A stretch of 37,222 nt of DNA from a virus. The notes below the pieces were generated by a model that ran no database searches, was not told where the DNA came from, and saw nothing but the letters and a program-made list of their open reading frames with translations. A program made the position numbers and the translations under genes. The stretch is from positions 1 through 37,222 of IMG/VR virus record IMGVR_UViG_3300006999_000188; one strand, written 5' to 3'. Each line of letters starts with the position of its first letter. The stretch's first letter is position 1. Below, one piece after another: positions 8,316 through 15,199 of the stretch.

Positions 8316-8591
8316 CTACTCGCCCCCCGCATCGCCGCCGGACTCGCGGTCGACGATGCTGATGTGGTCGTATTTCTCGGCGAGCAGTTCGCCGACGTCG
8401 GACGTGACTCGCGCCTTTCCGTCGTCGGTGAACTCGACGACCGCCTCCGTGGGGTCGTCGAGGATGTCGCTCGCGTCCGATGCGTCGACGTCCTCGCGGG
8501 TCACGTCGTCATCGCCCAGGAGGGCGACGACGTCGGGGTCGCGAAGCCGCCGAGTTCCGTGCGTCTCGGGGTCGTCGATTTTGATGTACAT
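8316..8591 (-). CDS. Small acidic protein before tail tube, unknown
   Basis: 91 residues from ATG at 8591 (MYIKIDDPETHGTRRLRDPD). The longer upstream extension of this frame has a basic, non-haloarchaeal composition and contains the 14-bp repeat elements, so I reject it. The middle carries DVVALLGDDDVTREDVDASD, and the tail has VTSDVGELLAEKYDHISIVD. Its stop abuts the ATG of the tail tube gene (8315). No motif is recognised. Being between the tail terminator-like gene and the tube gene, it may be a small virion or assembly factor. The roughly 200-bp gap upstream of it is unusual in this otherwise packed operon and may hold a separate promoter or operator. Confidence 0.65.
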   Translation of the reverse strand: MYIKIDDPETHGTRRLRDPDVVALLGDDDVTREDVDASDASDILDDPTEAVVEFTDDGKARVTSDVGELLAEKYDHISIVDRESGGDAGGE

Positions 8592-8799
8592 CGTAGGTGT
8601 CTCGTTGGGTAGCCGCTCCGCTGTGCGGCTGTAGCGGGCAGAGTAGCCGCCGGGTTCCTTCGGCGGGCGAGGTAGAGTCGGACGGTTATCTTCCGTCCGC
8701 CGCCCCGCGCGTGGAGCTCGAGGCGGGTTCGTACCTGCGAAGTTCGCTCGAACGAACGCGTTCGCTCGAACGAAACCCGGGGTGTCTGCCCGGGAACGG
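8592..8799. promoter_or_regulatory. Intergenic region with 14-bp palindromes
   Basis: 208 bases without a convincing gene. It contains TTCGTACCTGCGAA (8728-8741), TTCGCTCGAACGAA (8743-8756) and a second identical copy (8761-8774), 15 and 18 bp apart. Because this is the only long gap inside the tail/connector block, it is a candidate operator or processing region for the downstream tail genes. I see no strong TATA box. Confidence 0.45.
8728..8774. repeat. Three 14-bp palindromic elements
   Basis: Two perfect copies of TTCGCTCGAACGAA, 18 bp apart, plus one degenerate copy. The same element, in the form TTCGTTCGAGCGAA, recurs at 16546, 20506 and 26408. Confidence 0.8.
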
Positions 8800-9282
8800 T
8801 TACGTCTCATACCCGTACCGGACCTCCGCTCGGTAGTGCGCGAGCGAAGGCCGGTCTGGGTCGGGGACAGCCTCGCGCCCGTTGTACGCGAGACTGCTGA
8901 CCGGTTCCGCGCCGGTCGACGGGTTCGTCGGCGTCGAGGCGTGCGCGGAGGAGATTCGCTGAATCTCCTCGCAGCAGCGCTCGGTGAACTCGCGGGGGTT
9001 CTGCGTCGATGCGTCGGCGAGATCGTCCGGGTGGCACCAGACGTGGACTTCGATAGTCCCGCCGACGGTCTGCCCGGGACCCCCGCCGCCCGGGTCGATG
9101 TGCGAGTACCCCGTCTGGCCGCCATCGATTGGCGACTCCTCGGGCTGCCCGACGGTCACCTGCGCGCCGTAGTCCTCGTTGAACCAGCCGAACGTTATCT
9201 TCGGCGTCAGGTCGAACGTGTTCGCGGGCGTCCAGTCCTGCTGGAGTAACGCGAGCACGAGTTTTTCGCGGGCTTCCCGCAT
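8800..9282 (-). CDS. Putative tail terminator/tail completion protein
   Basis: 160 residues. It starts MREAREKLVLALLQQDWTPA, then KITFGWFNEDYGAQVTVGQP and a Gly/Pro-rich loop (IDPGGGGPGQTVGG). IEVHVWCHPDDLADAS and the HYRAEVRYGYET end complete a pattern of an N-terminal helix, then strands, then a helix with a C-terminal strand. That is the usual layout of gpU/gp17-like tail terminators. It lies between the stopper/HK97-gp10-like genes and the tail tube, which is the expected site. ATG 9282 overlaps the upstream stop. The family is inferred by position and size rather than by a recognised motif. Confidence 0.65.
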   Translation of the reverse strand: MREAREKLVLALLQQDWTPANTFDLTPKITFGWFNEDYGAQVTVGQPEESPIDGGQTGYSHIDPGGGGPGQTVGGTIEVHVWCHPDDLADASTQNPREFTERCCEEIQRISSAHASTPTNPSTGAEPVSSLAYNGREAVPDPDRPSLAHYRAEVRYGYET

Positions 9283-9644
9283 CAGTATCGCCTCCGACAG
9301 ACGAGGCGTGTCAGGCCGTTCCCCTGGTCGTTCGCGAAGACGACGACGTACTCGCCGTCCCCGTCCCCGTCGACGTCGATCTGGGTCGCGCCGTCACCGC
9401 CGCCGTCTTGTGTGATGGCGACGGCGTCGTCAACGAAGATGTCCGCGTCGACGTCGGCGTCGGCGCCGAACTGGTCGCGGAGTGACTCGACGCCGCCGAC
9501 GACGATGCGCGCGGAGACGACCGGCGCGGGGAGGACGGGCGTGTAGTTCTCGCCGTACTCGTCTTCGCCCGTCTTCTGGTAGTTGATGACCTCGACGTCG
9601 CGACCGGCGCGGTCGAGGGCGCGGCGAGCAGCGCTTCGGACCAT
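9282..9644 (-). CDS. Putative head closure (stopper) protein
   Basis: 120 residues, starting MVRSAARRALDRAGRDVEVI. The segment EVINYQKTGEDEYGENYTPV followed by VVSARIVVGGVESLRDQFGA resembles small beta-barrel stoppers of the SPP1 gp16 group, in which a short helix is followed by a 'two-strand, loop with E-Y-G-E' pattern. It ends in EYVVVFANDQGNGLTRLVCR. The gene is the middle one of three small head-tail connector genes between the adaptor (9996-10376) and the terminator (8800-9282). The stopper would close the portal channel after packaging and receive the tail. Moderate certainty. Confidence 0.65.
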   Translation of the reverse strand: MVRSAARRALDRAGRDVEVINYQKTGEDEYGENYTPVLPAPVVSARIVVGGVESLRDQFGADADVDADIFVDDAVAITQDGGGDGATQIDVDGDGDGEYVVVFANDQGNGLTRLVCRRRY

Positions 9645-9992
9645 CTACTTCACCCGCGTCGCTTCGATGCTCGCGCGGAGTCGCCCGGTGTCGACGGGCG
9701 CGCGCTTCTTCGCCTCGCGTTCGATGGCGAGGGCGACCTTCCGAACCATCTCGTCGACGGACCCGACCTGCCCGACGTGCTGGCCGGGCGACCGGGAGAC
9801 GCGCTTCGCCGCCGGGAACAGGTACGGCTGGGCTTTCATCCGTGACGTCCCGAGCTCGACGTACGCGGCGTACTCGACGTTCGTCCCGACGATGTACACC
9901 GCGTCGCCGTTCTCGGGCGCGCCGAACTCCCGCTTCAACTGGCGGAACGCTGCGCGCGCACCGGCGTGGCCGGCGAGGGACATCCCGGTCAT
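9645..9992 (-). CDS. HK97 gp10-like tail completion protein
   Basis: 115 residues. It contains the two signature pieces of the HK97-gp10 family: EYAAYVELGTSRMKAQPYLF (about 39-58) and KKRAPVDTGRLRASI (about 95-109). In most family members the 'APVDTGxLRxSI' piece precedes the 'YxxYVExGTSRMxAQPFL' piece. Here the order is reversed, so the domain looks circularly permuted. The protein would act in head-tail joining or tail completion. It lies between adaptor and stopper genes, with its stop next to the ATG at 9644. The family call is strong; the effect of the reversed order is unknown. Confidence 0.85.
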   Translation of the reverse strand: MTGMSLAGHAGARAAFRQLKREFGAPENGDAVYIVGTNVEYAAYVELGTSRMKAQPYLFPAAKRVSRSPGQHVGQVGSVDEMVRKVALAIEREAKKRAPVDTGRLRASIEATRVK

Positions 9993-9995
9993 CGG

Positions 9996-10376
9996 TCAGT
10001 TCCTCCCCGGGCCGAACGTCTGGAAGTCGGTCGACTTCCCGTCCTTCGCGCCGGCGAGCGTTCCCGTGTGGTCGAGCGCGAGGAGCATCCGCCAGTAGTC
10101 CGTCGAGTCCGACGCCCGCTGGTAGCGGAAACTCGTGTCGGCGATGGACTCCTGGTAGACGCGCGGGTCCTGCGTCGACGCGGCGTCGGCGGCGGCGAGC
10201 GTTTCCATCCGCGACTTCGTTCCGTCGTCGTACTCCCCCCAGTCGAGGCGGGAGTCGAGGAACGTGTACGCGATGTTCAGCCAGTACTTCTTCGCGTCTT
10301 CGTCGAGGTCCGAGTCGAAGATGACGTCGAGGTCGTCGACGGTCGCGTCGATGCCCGGGTCGAGTTGCACCGCCAT
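9996..10376 (-). CDS. Head-tail adaptor (connector) protein
   Basis: 126 residues, starting MAVQLDPGIDATVDDLDVIF. The segment DEDAKKYWLNIAYTFLDSRL is the helical pattern of the gp6/gp15-like adaptor (small all-helical ring under the portal), in which an aromatic-rich helix 'aa..yi' follows a short loop. A second part, YRQRASDSTDYWRMLLALDH-like (actual YQRASDSTDYWRMLLALDHT), is also helical. It lies immediately after the capsid genes and before the HK97 gp10-like gene, matching SPP1/HK97 gene order. It would dock on the portal and extend the channel. The name rests on fold pattern and position. Confidence 0.7.
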   Translation of the reverse strand: MAVQLDPGIDATVDDLDVIFDSDLDEDAKKYWLNIAYTFLDSRLDWGEYDDGTKSRMETLAAADAASTQDPRVYQESIADTSFRYQRASDSTDYWRMLLALDHTGTLAGAKDGKSTDFQTFGPGRN

Positions 10377-10475
10377 CTACCCGTCCTCCGCGCCGTCGTC
10401 CTCCTGGTCATCGTCGTCGTCCTCGGCGTCGTCGTCGAGGTCCGGCTGCACGGTGAAAGTCCGCTCGCCGGACAT
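10377..10475 (-). CDS. Very short acidic peptide gene
   Basis: 32 codons from ATG at 10475 to TAG at 10377-10379. The peptide starts MSGERTFTVQPDLDDD and the remainder is almost entirely Asp/Glu, including five consecutive Asp. It exactly fills the space between two operon genes, with its stop adjacent to the ATG at 10376, which supports its being translated. Function unknown. It may be a connector-associated peptide or only a coupling leader. Confidence 0.5.
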   Translation of the reverse strand: MSGERTFTVQPDLDDDAEDDDDDQEDDGAEDG

Positions 10476-10477
10476 CG

Positions 10478-10636
10478 TCAGTCACCCCCGTCCTGCAGCT
10501 TCTCGACGACGTTGATGAGTTCGCGCTTCCGGGACCCGGACAGGTCCAGGCGCATCTCGTCGCCGTCGACGTCGACGTTCAGGTCGGCGCGATTCTCCAC
10601 GAGTTCGTTCTCGTCTTCGTCGTACCAGAGCGTCAT
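10478..10636 (-). CDS. Small protein, unknown
   Basis: 52 residues from ATG at 10636 (MTLWYDEDENELVENRADLN), ending LSGSRKRELINVVEKLQDGG. Two strands followed by a C-terminal helix are likely. ATG lies one base after the TGA of the 233-residue gene upstream, and no other frame is credible here. A longer reading in the same frame is out-of-frame translation of the neighbour. No family recognised; co-transcribed with head and connector genes. Confidence 0.6.
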   Translation of the reverse strand: MTLWYDEDENELVENRADLNVDVDGDEMRLDLSGSRKRELINVVEKLQDGGD

Positions 10637-10637
10637 C

Positions 10638-11339
10638 TCAGTCGCCCCCGTTGTCGCGGGCGTCTTCGAGCGCCGAGACGAGGTCGGCCTTCGACTGGTT
10701 CCCGTCGATGCCGTTCGCGGGCGCGAGTTGCCGGAGCGCCTGGTAGTCGTCGGGAAGCGTCTCCGGGAAGTCCTCGGGGAGATCGTGCTCGAAGTCCTCG
10801 GGGACGTCGAGCGGCCCCGCGTCCTCGGCGGAGGCGTCGGCGCTGTCGTCGCCGTCCTGGTCGTCGGCGTCGGCGGACTCCTCGGCGTTCTCGGAGTCCT
10901 CGGCGTCGCCAGTTTCACTTTCGCCGTCCGCACTCTCCGCGTCGGCGTCCTCGACGACGACCTCGGTCGCGTCGTCGGCGGACGTCTCCTCGGTCGCCCC
11001 CGTGGTGAGGGGGCGGAACTTGTCGTCGAACGCCTCGTACACATCGTCGCGGAGTTCGACGACGTCGCCTTCCTCGTAGATGACGGGAGTGCCGTCTTCG
11101 GTCGTTCGGTACGTCCCGTGGATGAGTTCGTACTCGCCCACCGGGGACGGGCCGTTCGGTGCGTCTGCCGACCCAGTCGACGCCGGCGTGTCGCCGTCGA
11201 CCGGGACCATCAGGTCGCCGAACGCCTCGAGCTCCGCGTCGGTCGGTTCGATGACGTCGCCCGTCTCGAAGACGACCGGGTTGCCGTCGGCGTCGCGACG
11301 CCGGAGGCCGCTGCCGGTAAGTCGATATTTGTCGCCCAT
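10638..11339 (-). CDS. Two-repeat acidic head-region protein with SAP/HeH-like C-terminus
   Basis: 233 residues with a clear architecture. Two related beta-rich units occupy residues about 5-42 (YRLTGSGLRRRDADGNPVVF, then GDVIEPTDAELEAFGD) and 72-108 (YELIHGTYRTTEDGTPVIYE, then GDVVELRDDVYEAFDD). An Asp/Glu/Ala/Ser linker covers about 113-170. The end (about 205-233, QLAPANGIDGNQSKADLVSA) resembles a HeH/LEM/SAP-type 'G-l-s..K.dLv..L' nucleic-acid-binding helix pair. Such domains are found near capsid genes in several phages. It could be a head-associated linker between protein and DNA. The domain readings are by pattern. Confidence 0.65.
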   Translation of the reverse strand: MGDKYRLTGSGLRRRDADGNPVVFETGDVIEPTDAELEAFGDLMVPVDGDTPASTGSADAPNGPSPVGEYELIHGTYRTTEDGTPVIYEEGDVVELRDDVYEAFDDKFRPLTTGATEETSADDATEVVVEDADAESADGESETGDAEDSENAEESADADDQDGDDSADASAEDAGPLDVPEDFEHDLPEDFPETLPDDYQALRQLAPANGIDGNQSKADLVSALEDARDNGGD

Positions 11340-11351
11340 CTCTGTACCCCG

Positions 11352-12485
11352 TTAGATACCCGAGAGGTGGGCGAGCGCCATGTTCCCGTTCTGGTCGGAC
11401 TTCAGGACGGGGATGAGGCCGCCGAGAACCTTCCCGTGGAGCGTCATCCCGCCGTTCGACTCCCACTCGACCGGCTGGATGTCGGACGGGACGGCGAGCT
11501 GTACCGTCTCCTCGGTCGGCTTCACCAGCACGGCGTTGCCGTCCGGGAGGTAGTCGGCGCGACGGAACCGGACTTCCGGGAGGTCTTCCTCGGAGGCGAA
11601 CCGCTCCCGGATGTGCTGGAGCAGCCCGCTCTTGTTGTCGGTGCCGGAGTCCTTCGCGCGGACCTCCTGGTAGTTGTTCTTCGCGATGTAGCAGAGGAAC
11701 CCGGTGTTCCCCGGCGAGAAGTTGTTGTCCTCGACGCCCTCGACGGTCCGCATGACGTCGTCGACGACGTCGTCGCGGGTCGCGCCGTCCCAGGTCGCGT
11801 TGCCGGCGATGGCTTCGCGGTCCGGGTGGTTCGTGTACCCGTAAATCTGGTCGCCGGCGACCGTCATGTTCACGCCGTTCGCGAGGAGGCTTTCGAGGCG
11901 TTCGACGACCGACCGCGTCGCCTGCGAGACGGACGCGGTGTCGAGGGGTTCGCCCCGGTTCCGCGAGGAGCGCAGCTTCCGGAGGTTGTACCGCCAGGAC
12001 TTGTGCGCGAGCGGGAGGGGGACGCCGTTCTCCTCGAAGTTCGGCGCGTCTTCGTCGCCGGTCGACTCGGCGGCCATGTCGAGGTCGGCGTCGCCGAAGT
12101 CGTCCATCGTCTCCCACTCCCAGCGGAGCGTCCCGAGGTCGAGCGGGATGGTCAGCCCCATCTGCTGGAGGTCGCGGACCATCACGAGTTTGTCCCGGGC
12201 CGTCCGGACGAGCGCGTCGTCGATCTGCTTCCACTCGTCCTTCCGAAGCTGGCTGTTCCCGCCGAACTTCTTGTGGGTCTTGTACGCGGCGCAGTTCTTC
12301 GCGGCCTGCTTCCGGTCGCCGTCCCGACCCCGGTGCTTCGCGAGACGCATCCGGGAGTGCTGGACGGCAGCCTCGAAGCCGACGCCGCCGGTCATGTCTT
12401 CTGCGCGAGCGATACCACCGTCTCCGACGCCTGCGGTCGTTCCGCCGTCGGCGATGAGTCGACCGGTGTTGTGTTCGTCCTTCAT
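11352..12485 (-). CDS. Major capsid protein (HK97 fold)
   Basis: 377 residues from ATG at 12485 (MKDEHNTGRLIADGGTTAGV). The longer frame upstream overlaps the decoration gene and is rejected. Position (protease, decoration, capsid, connectors), length and the pattern of an N-terminal arm, a long spine helix (QIDDALVRTARDKLVMVRDL) and beta strands near the C-terminus (VQLAVPSDIQPVEWES, ALAHLSGI) fit an HK97-fold major capsid protein. The part MTVAGDQIYGYTNHPDREAI with a nearby TGFLCYIAKNNYQEVRA resembles encapsulin/linocin-like capsid subfamilies. It forms the icosahedral shell. Family wording is uncertain; the role is well supported by context. Confidence 0.85.
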   Translation of the reverse strand: MKDEHNTGRLIADGGTTAGVGDGGIARAEDMTGGVGFEAAVQHSRMRLAKHRGRDGDRKQAAKNCAAYKTHKKFGGNSQLRKDEWKQIDDALVRTARDKLVMVRDLQQMGLTIPLDLGTLRWEWETMDDFGDADLDMAAESTGDEDAPNFEENGVPLPLAHKSWRYNLRKLRSSRNRGEPLDTASVSQATRSVVERLESLLANGVNMTVAGDQIYGYTNHPDREAIAGNATWDGATRDDVVDDVMRTVEGVEDNNFSPGNTGFLCYIAKNNYQEVRAKDSGTDNKSGLLQHIRERFASEEDLPEVRFRRADYLPDGNAVLVKPTEETVQLAVPSDIQPVEWESNGGMTLHGKVLGGLIPVLKSDQNGNMALAHLSGI

Positions 12486-12486
12486 G

Positions 12487-13026
12487 TTAGGCAATCCGCA
12501 CGACTTCGATGTGCTCCTGGTTCTCGACGCCCGCCGCCGCGCCCGAGTTGTCGACCGATTCGAGCGCGACGTACAGCGCCCCGGCGTCGTACACCGTCTC
12601 CGAGGCCGCGCCCGTCCCGTCGCCGGTGGTCGCGACACCGGTGTGTTTCTTCAGGCCGCCGACGTCGGCTTCCTCCAGTACCTCGCCCTCGGTGACGTTC
12701 GCGTCCGCCCCCGTGTCGAGGTCGCCGCCCGCTGCGAGGCGAGCGTCGATGCGCCCGCCGACCGGGACGTGGACGACGTCGACGCGCTCGCCGTTCGGGA
12801 ACGCGTCGTCCTTCCCCGTCGAGGGGTCGAACTCGTTGAGGTCGGCGAACAGCCCGAGGCCGGTCGCCGCCGCGTCGACTCCGCTTTCGGTCGCGTGCTT
12901 GACGACGTCGCCGTCGGCGGCGATCTCCAGGGCGTTCCCCGGGTAGATGTCCGCCTCGCCGGCGTCGTATTCGTCCTGCACGAACGGTGCGTCGTTTCCG
13001 TTCTTGACGATAGTGTTGTCCGCCAT
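12487..13026 (-). CDS. Capsid decoration/stabilising protein
   Basis: 179 residues, starting MADNTIVKNGNDAPFVQDEY. The sequence is beta-rich and Gly/Ala-rich: IYPGNALEIAADGDVVKHAT, GVDAAATGLGLFADLNEFDP, VDVVHVPVGGRIDARLAAGG. This is the usual composition of small phage capsid-decoration proteins encoded between protease and capsid genes (gpD or DUF2190-like). The stop TAA lies one base before the capsid ATG at 12485, so the two are translated together. It probably binds the outside of the expanded capsid, useful in high salt. Assignment by position and composition. Confidence 0.7.
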   Translation of the reverse strand: MADNTIVKNGNDAPFVQDEYDAGEADIYPGNALEIAADGDVVKHATESGVDAAATGLGLFADLNEFDPSTGKDDAFPNGERVDVVHVPVGGRIDARLAAGGDLDTGADANVTEGEVLEEADVGGLKKHTGVATTGDGTGAASETVYDAGALYVALESVDNSGAAAGVENQEHIEVVRIA

Positions 13027-13028
13027 TC

Positions 13029-14477
13029 TCAGTCACTCTCCTCGGCTTCGAGGGCGGTCAGCGCGCCCCCCACTTCGACGTCGTCCGGGTCGAACTCGCC
13101 GCCGTCGTTCGTGCCGGCGGCCCGCCCGTCGTAGCGGGACTGCGTCGACGTCTGCGCGTCGAGCTTGTCCGCCATCGACTCCAGCTTCTCGACGTCGTCC
13201 GGGAGTTCGTCTTCCTCGAAGTTCGAGTTCGCGACGATGCGCGATTTGAGTTCCTCCCGGGTTTCGTTCGCCTGCTCGGACTGGACGACCTGCCGAATCC
13301 GGTCGTCGAAGTCCTCGACGGTCATGTCCGCGAGCGTCTGCCCGCCCGCGTTCCCCGAACCGTCCTGGCCGGGGTCGTCGGGGTCGTCCCCGCCGTCGGC
13401 GCTGCCGCCGTCGCCACCGTCTCCGGTGCCGTCGCCGTCGCCGCCGTCGCCGCCGTCTCCGGTGCCGTCGCCGTCGCCGCCGTCGCCGCCGTCGTCGTTC
13501 ATGTCGAGCGATGCCTCGATCTGTTCGACCGTCTGGTCGTCCATCTCGCGAAGCGCCTCGACCTCGAAGGTCGACGCGTTCGCGATGGCTTCGAGACGGT
13601 CGTCGTCGTTGGTGATTCCCATTTTAGGGGTGTCTGCCGCTGGGTTCGCGCGATTCTGCGCGTACGATACAGTCGTGGTTGCGTCGGTGTCGCCGAGGTC
13701 GAAGCCGAACGCTTCCTGCAGGAACGTCCGGAACCGCGATTCGGGCGACCCGTTCGCGGCGGAACCGCCTCCGCCGTTACAGTCGCCATCGCAGTCCGCG
13801 TCCCCGCAGTTCGCGGCGAAGGCGAGGCCCCCGCCGTCGGCGTTCGCGGCTGGCGTCGACATCTGGGTTCGAGGAGCGCCGCAGCCGGACGTCGTCGAAT
13901 CCCCGTCCCAGTTGCACGCGCCCTCCGAGTTCGGAAGCACGGCGAGATGGTCCGGGAGTAGGTCGACCTGGACTTCGTCGTACTCCTGGCCCTCGAACTC
14001 GCCCGCGTCGTTCTCGACGCCGTGCCAGTAGCCGGTCGAGACTTCGAGCGGGTCGCCGTTCTTCAGCATCTCGACGGTCTGGGTCGCTTCCTCGCCGAGA
14101 TCGTCGACGTTCTCAGACATCCACTCGACGGACGCCTGCTTAATCCAGAGCTCGCCGGCGAGACGTCGCCCGTCGTCGTCAGCCTCGGCGTTCAGGAACC
14201 TCCCGATCTGGAAGCGTTCGAGAACGTCGGACTGGTTCGCGGGGACGAACTCGCCGTCGTCGCCCTCGGGATGGTTCACCGTCAGCGGGACGCCGTTCCA
14301 TCCCGGCGCGGACATCTGAATCTCGCTGTACGGGAGGAACCCCCCGTTCAGCACACCTTCTGCAACCGCGACCACCGGCGCGACGAGATACGAGTCGCCC
14401 CGGACTTCCTCGGTCCTGAGCGCGTCCGGGTCGGGTTCGACCTGGACGGTCAGGAAGCGGTAGGATTCGTGTTTCAT
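13029..14477 (-). CDS. DUF2213-type prohead protease/scaffold
   Basis: 482 residues from ATG at 14477 (MKHESYRFLTVQVEPDPDAL). The protease part (about 1-190) contains APGWNGVPLTVNHPEGDD, VEMLKNGDPLEVSTGYWHGV and LLPDHLAVLPNSEGACNWDG, the diagnostic trio of the DUF2213 family; His of VNHP and Ser of VSTGY are the likely catalytic pair. A short Cys-rich stretch (CGDADCDGDCNGGGG, about 238-253) may bind metal. A Gly/Asp linker made of 36-bp repeats follows, and the C-terminal 100 residues are helical and acidic, fitting a scaffold domain. It would assemble the prohead and cleave itself and capsid arms. A start further upstream would add a non-haloarchaeal Arg-rich stretch, so I reject it. Confidence 0.85.
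   Translation of the reverse strand: MKHESYRFLTVQVEPDPDALRTEEVRGDSYLVAPVVAVAEGVLNGGFLPYSEIQMSAPGWNGVPLTVNHPEGDDGEFVPANQSDVLERFQIGRFLNAEADDDGRRLAGELWIKQASVEWMSENVDDLGEEATQTVEMLKNGDPLEVSTGYWHGVENDAGEFEGQEYDEVQVDLLPDHLAVLPNSEGACNWDGDSTTSGCGAPRTQMSTPAANADGGGLAFAANCGDADCDGDCNGGGGSAANGSPESRFRTFLQEAFGFDLGDTDATTTVSYAQNRANPAADTPKMGITNDDDRLEAIANASTFEVEALREMDDQTVEQIEASLDMNDDGGDGGDGDGTGDGGDGGDGDGTGDGGDGGSADGGDDPDDPGQDGSGNAGGQTLADMTVEDFDDRIRQVVQSEQANETREELKSRIVANSNFEEDELPDDVEKLESMADKLDAQTSTQSRYDGRAAGTNDGGEFDPDDVEVGGALTALEAEESD
13405..13494 (-). repeat. 36-bp tandem repeat in protease/scaffold linker
   Basis: Unit 1 (13405-13440) and unit 2 (13441-13476) differ by one base, followed by an 18-bp half unit (13477-13494). 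The period is 12 codons and encodes GDGDGTGDGGDG-type linker, so the linker length can change without loss of frame. Confidence 0.85.
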
Positions 14478-14921
14478 GGTCGCGTCCTCGAACCCGCCGC
14501 GCCCTCGGCGACCGACGCGGGTTCGTGGCGTCGGTCGGTCATCGGAGTCGCCCGGTGGGGAGTCGAACCCCGTTCTTCCTCGCGAGTGCCCTCGACGTCG
14601 TCGAGGAGTCGCCGGCGTCGAGTCGAGGAAGCGCGTCCAGCAGCCTGCGGGCGAAAGGGGGGAAGGGTAGGGGTAGCCGGCGAGGCGTTTCACCTCGCCG
14701 CGAGCGTCGGCCCCGAACCGTCCGGGTTGTCCCCGGGGCGAGCTCGGGAGTCGCTGCTCGCGGCCTGTGTTTGCCGGCGGTCCCCGGACGTCGAGGGAGT
14801 AGTCGCGTCCGGGGCGTCGAATCGGTGCGTCGACGTTGGGGAAAGAGGGGCGTGGGTCGGCTACCGTCCCCTTACCGTGCTCCGCGCGCAGCCGAAACGC
14901 GGGGTCATCGGGGAGGTCGAA
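14478..14921. other. Non-coding stretch upstream of protease gene
   Basis: 444 bases with no convincing coding frame on either strand. Possible minus-strand frames give Arg/Pro-rich, non-acidic protein unlike the neighbours. It holds a tRNA-like fragment (T-arm-like GGGGTTCGACTCCCC on the minus strand near 14557-14571, and partly complementary ends at 14551-14556 and 14647-14653), but no complete tRNA. I see no strong promoter. Confidence 0.4.
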
Positions 14922-15166
14922 CTATTTGAGGAGAACCGGGTCGAGGAGGTCGCGCATCCGCCATTCGGCGAGATGGTGGCAGGACCGGCATAGAGTCATC
15001 AGATTCCAGGGTTCTTTTGCTCCGACATCTCCGAGTACAGCCCCGCGATTTTATCGGCCCCGAACTGTTCGACGGTCAGATTCTTTCCAGGGTGCTTCCA
15101 TCCGAAGTGGGATTGGAGGCCGTTTTTCTTCTCGTAGGGCTGGCTACAAACCGGGCAATCGGGCAT
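14922..15166 (-). pseudogene. HNH-like zinc protein gene, split by one-base deletion
   Basis: Two overlapping short frames read as one protein once a base is restored. The first (15166 to 14999, 55 residues) starts MPDCPVCSQPYEKKNGLQSH and has a CPVC...H...H zinc-finger-like start. It stops right after QKNPGI. The second (14999 to 14922) is MTLCRSCHHLAEWRMRDLLD. Moving to the other frame at the AAC-CC-TGG junction gives KNPWNLMTLCRSCHHLAEWR, the typical 'NLMTLCxxCH' end of HNH endonucleases. The repaired protein would be about 81 residues. Interpreted as a decayed mobile or packaging HNH gene; a sequencing error or -1 recoding remain possible. It sits between the protease and Mu-F-like genes in the late operon. 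Confidence 0.65.
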
Positions 15167-15199
15167 ACGCAACCAAACCCACCGACACGTAATAGGTGT

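Noticed and set aside
9966-12695. Long plus-strand open frame of 909 codons
   Set aside because: It is the reverse complement reading of seven dense minus-strand genes. Val/Arg-rich composition of this kind is a usual artefact of GC-rich DNA.
14551-14653. tRNA-like sequence on the minus strand (T-arm-like GGGGTTCGACTCCCC, partial acceptor pairing)
   Set aside because: The ends pair as CGCCCGC with CCGGGCG, with one mismatch, but there is no normal D-arm or anticodon loop and position 8 is not T. At best it is a remnant.
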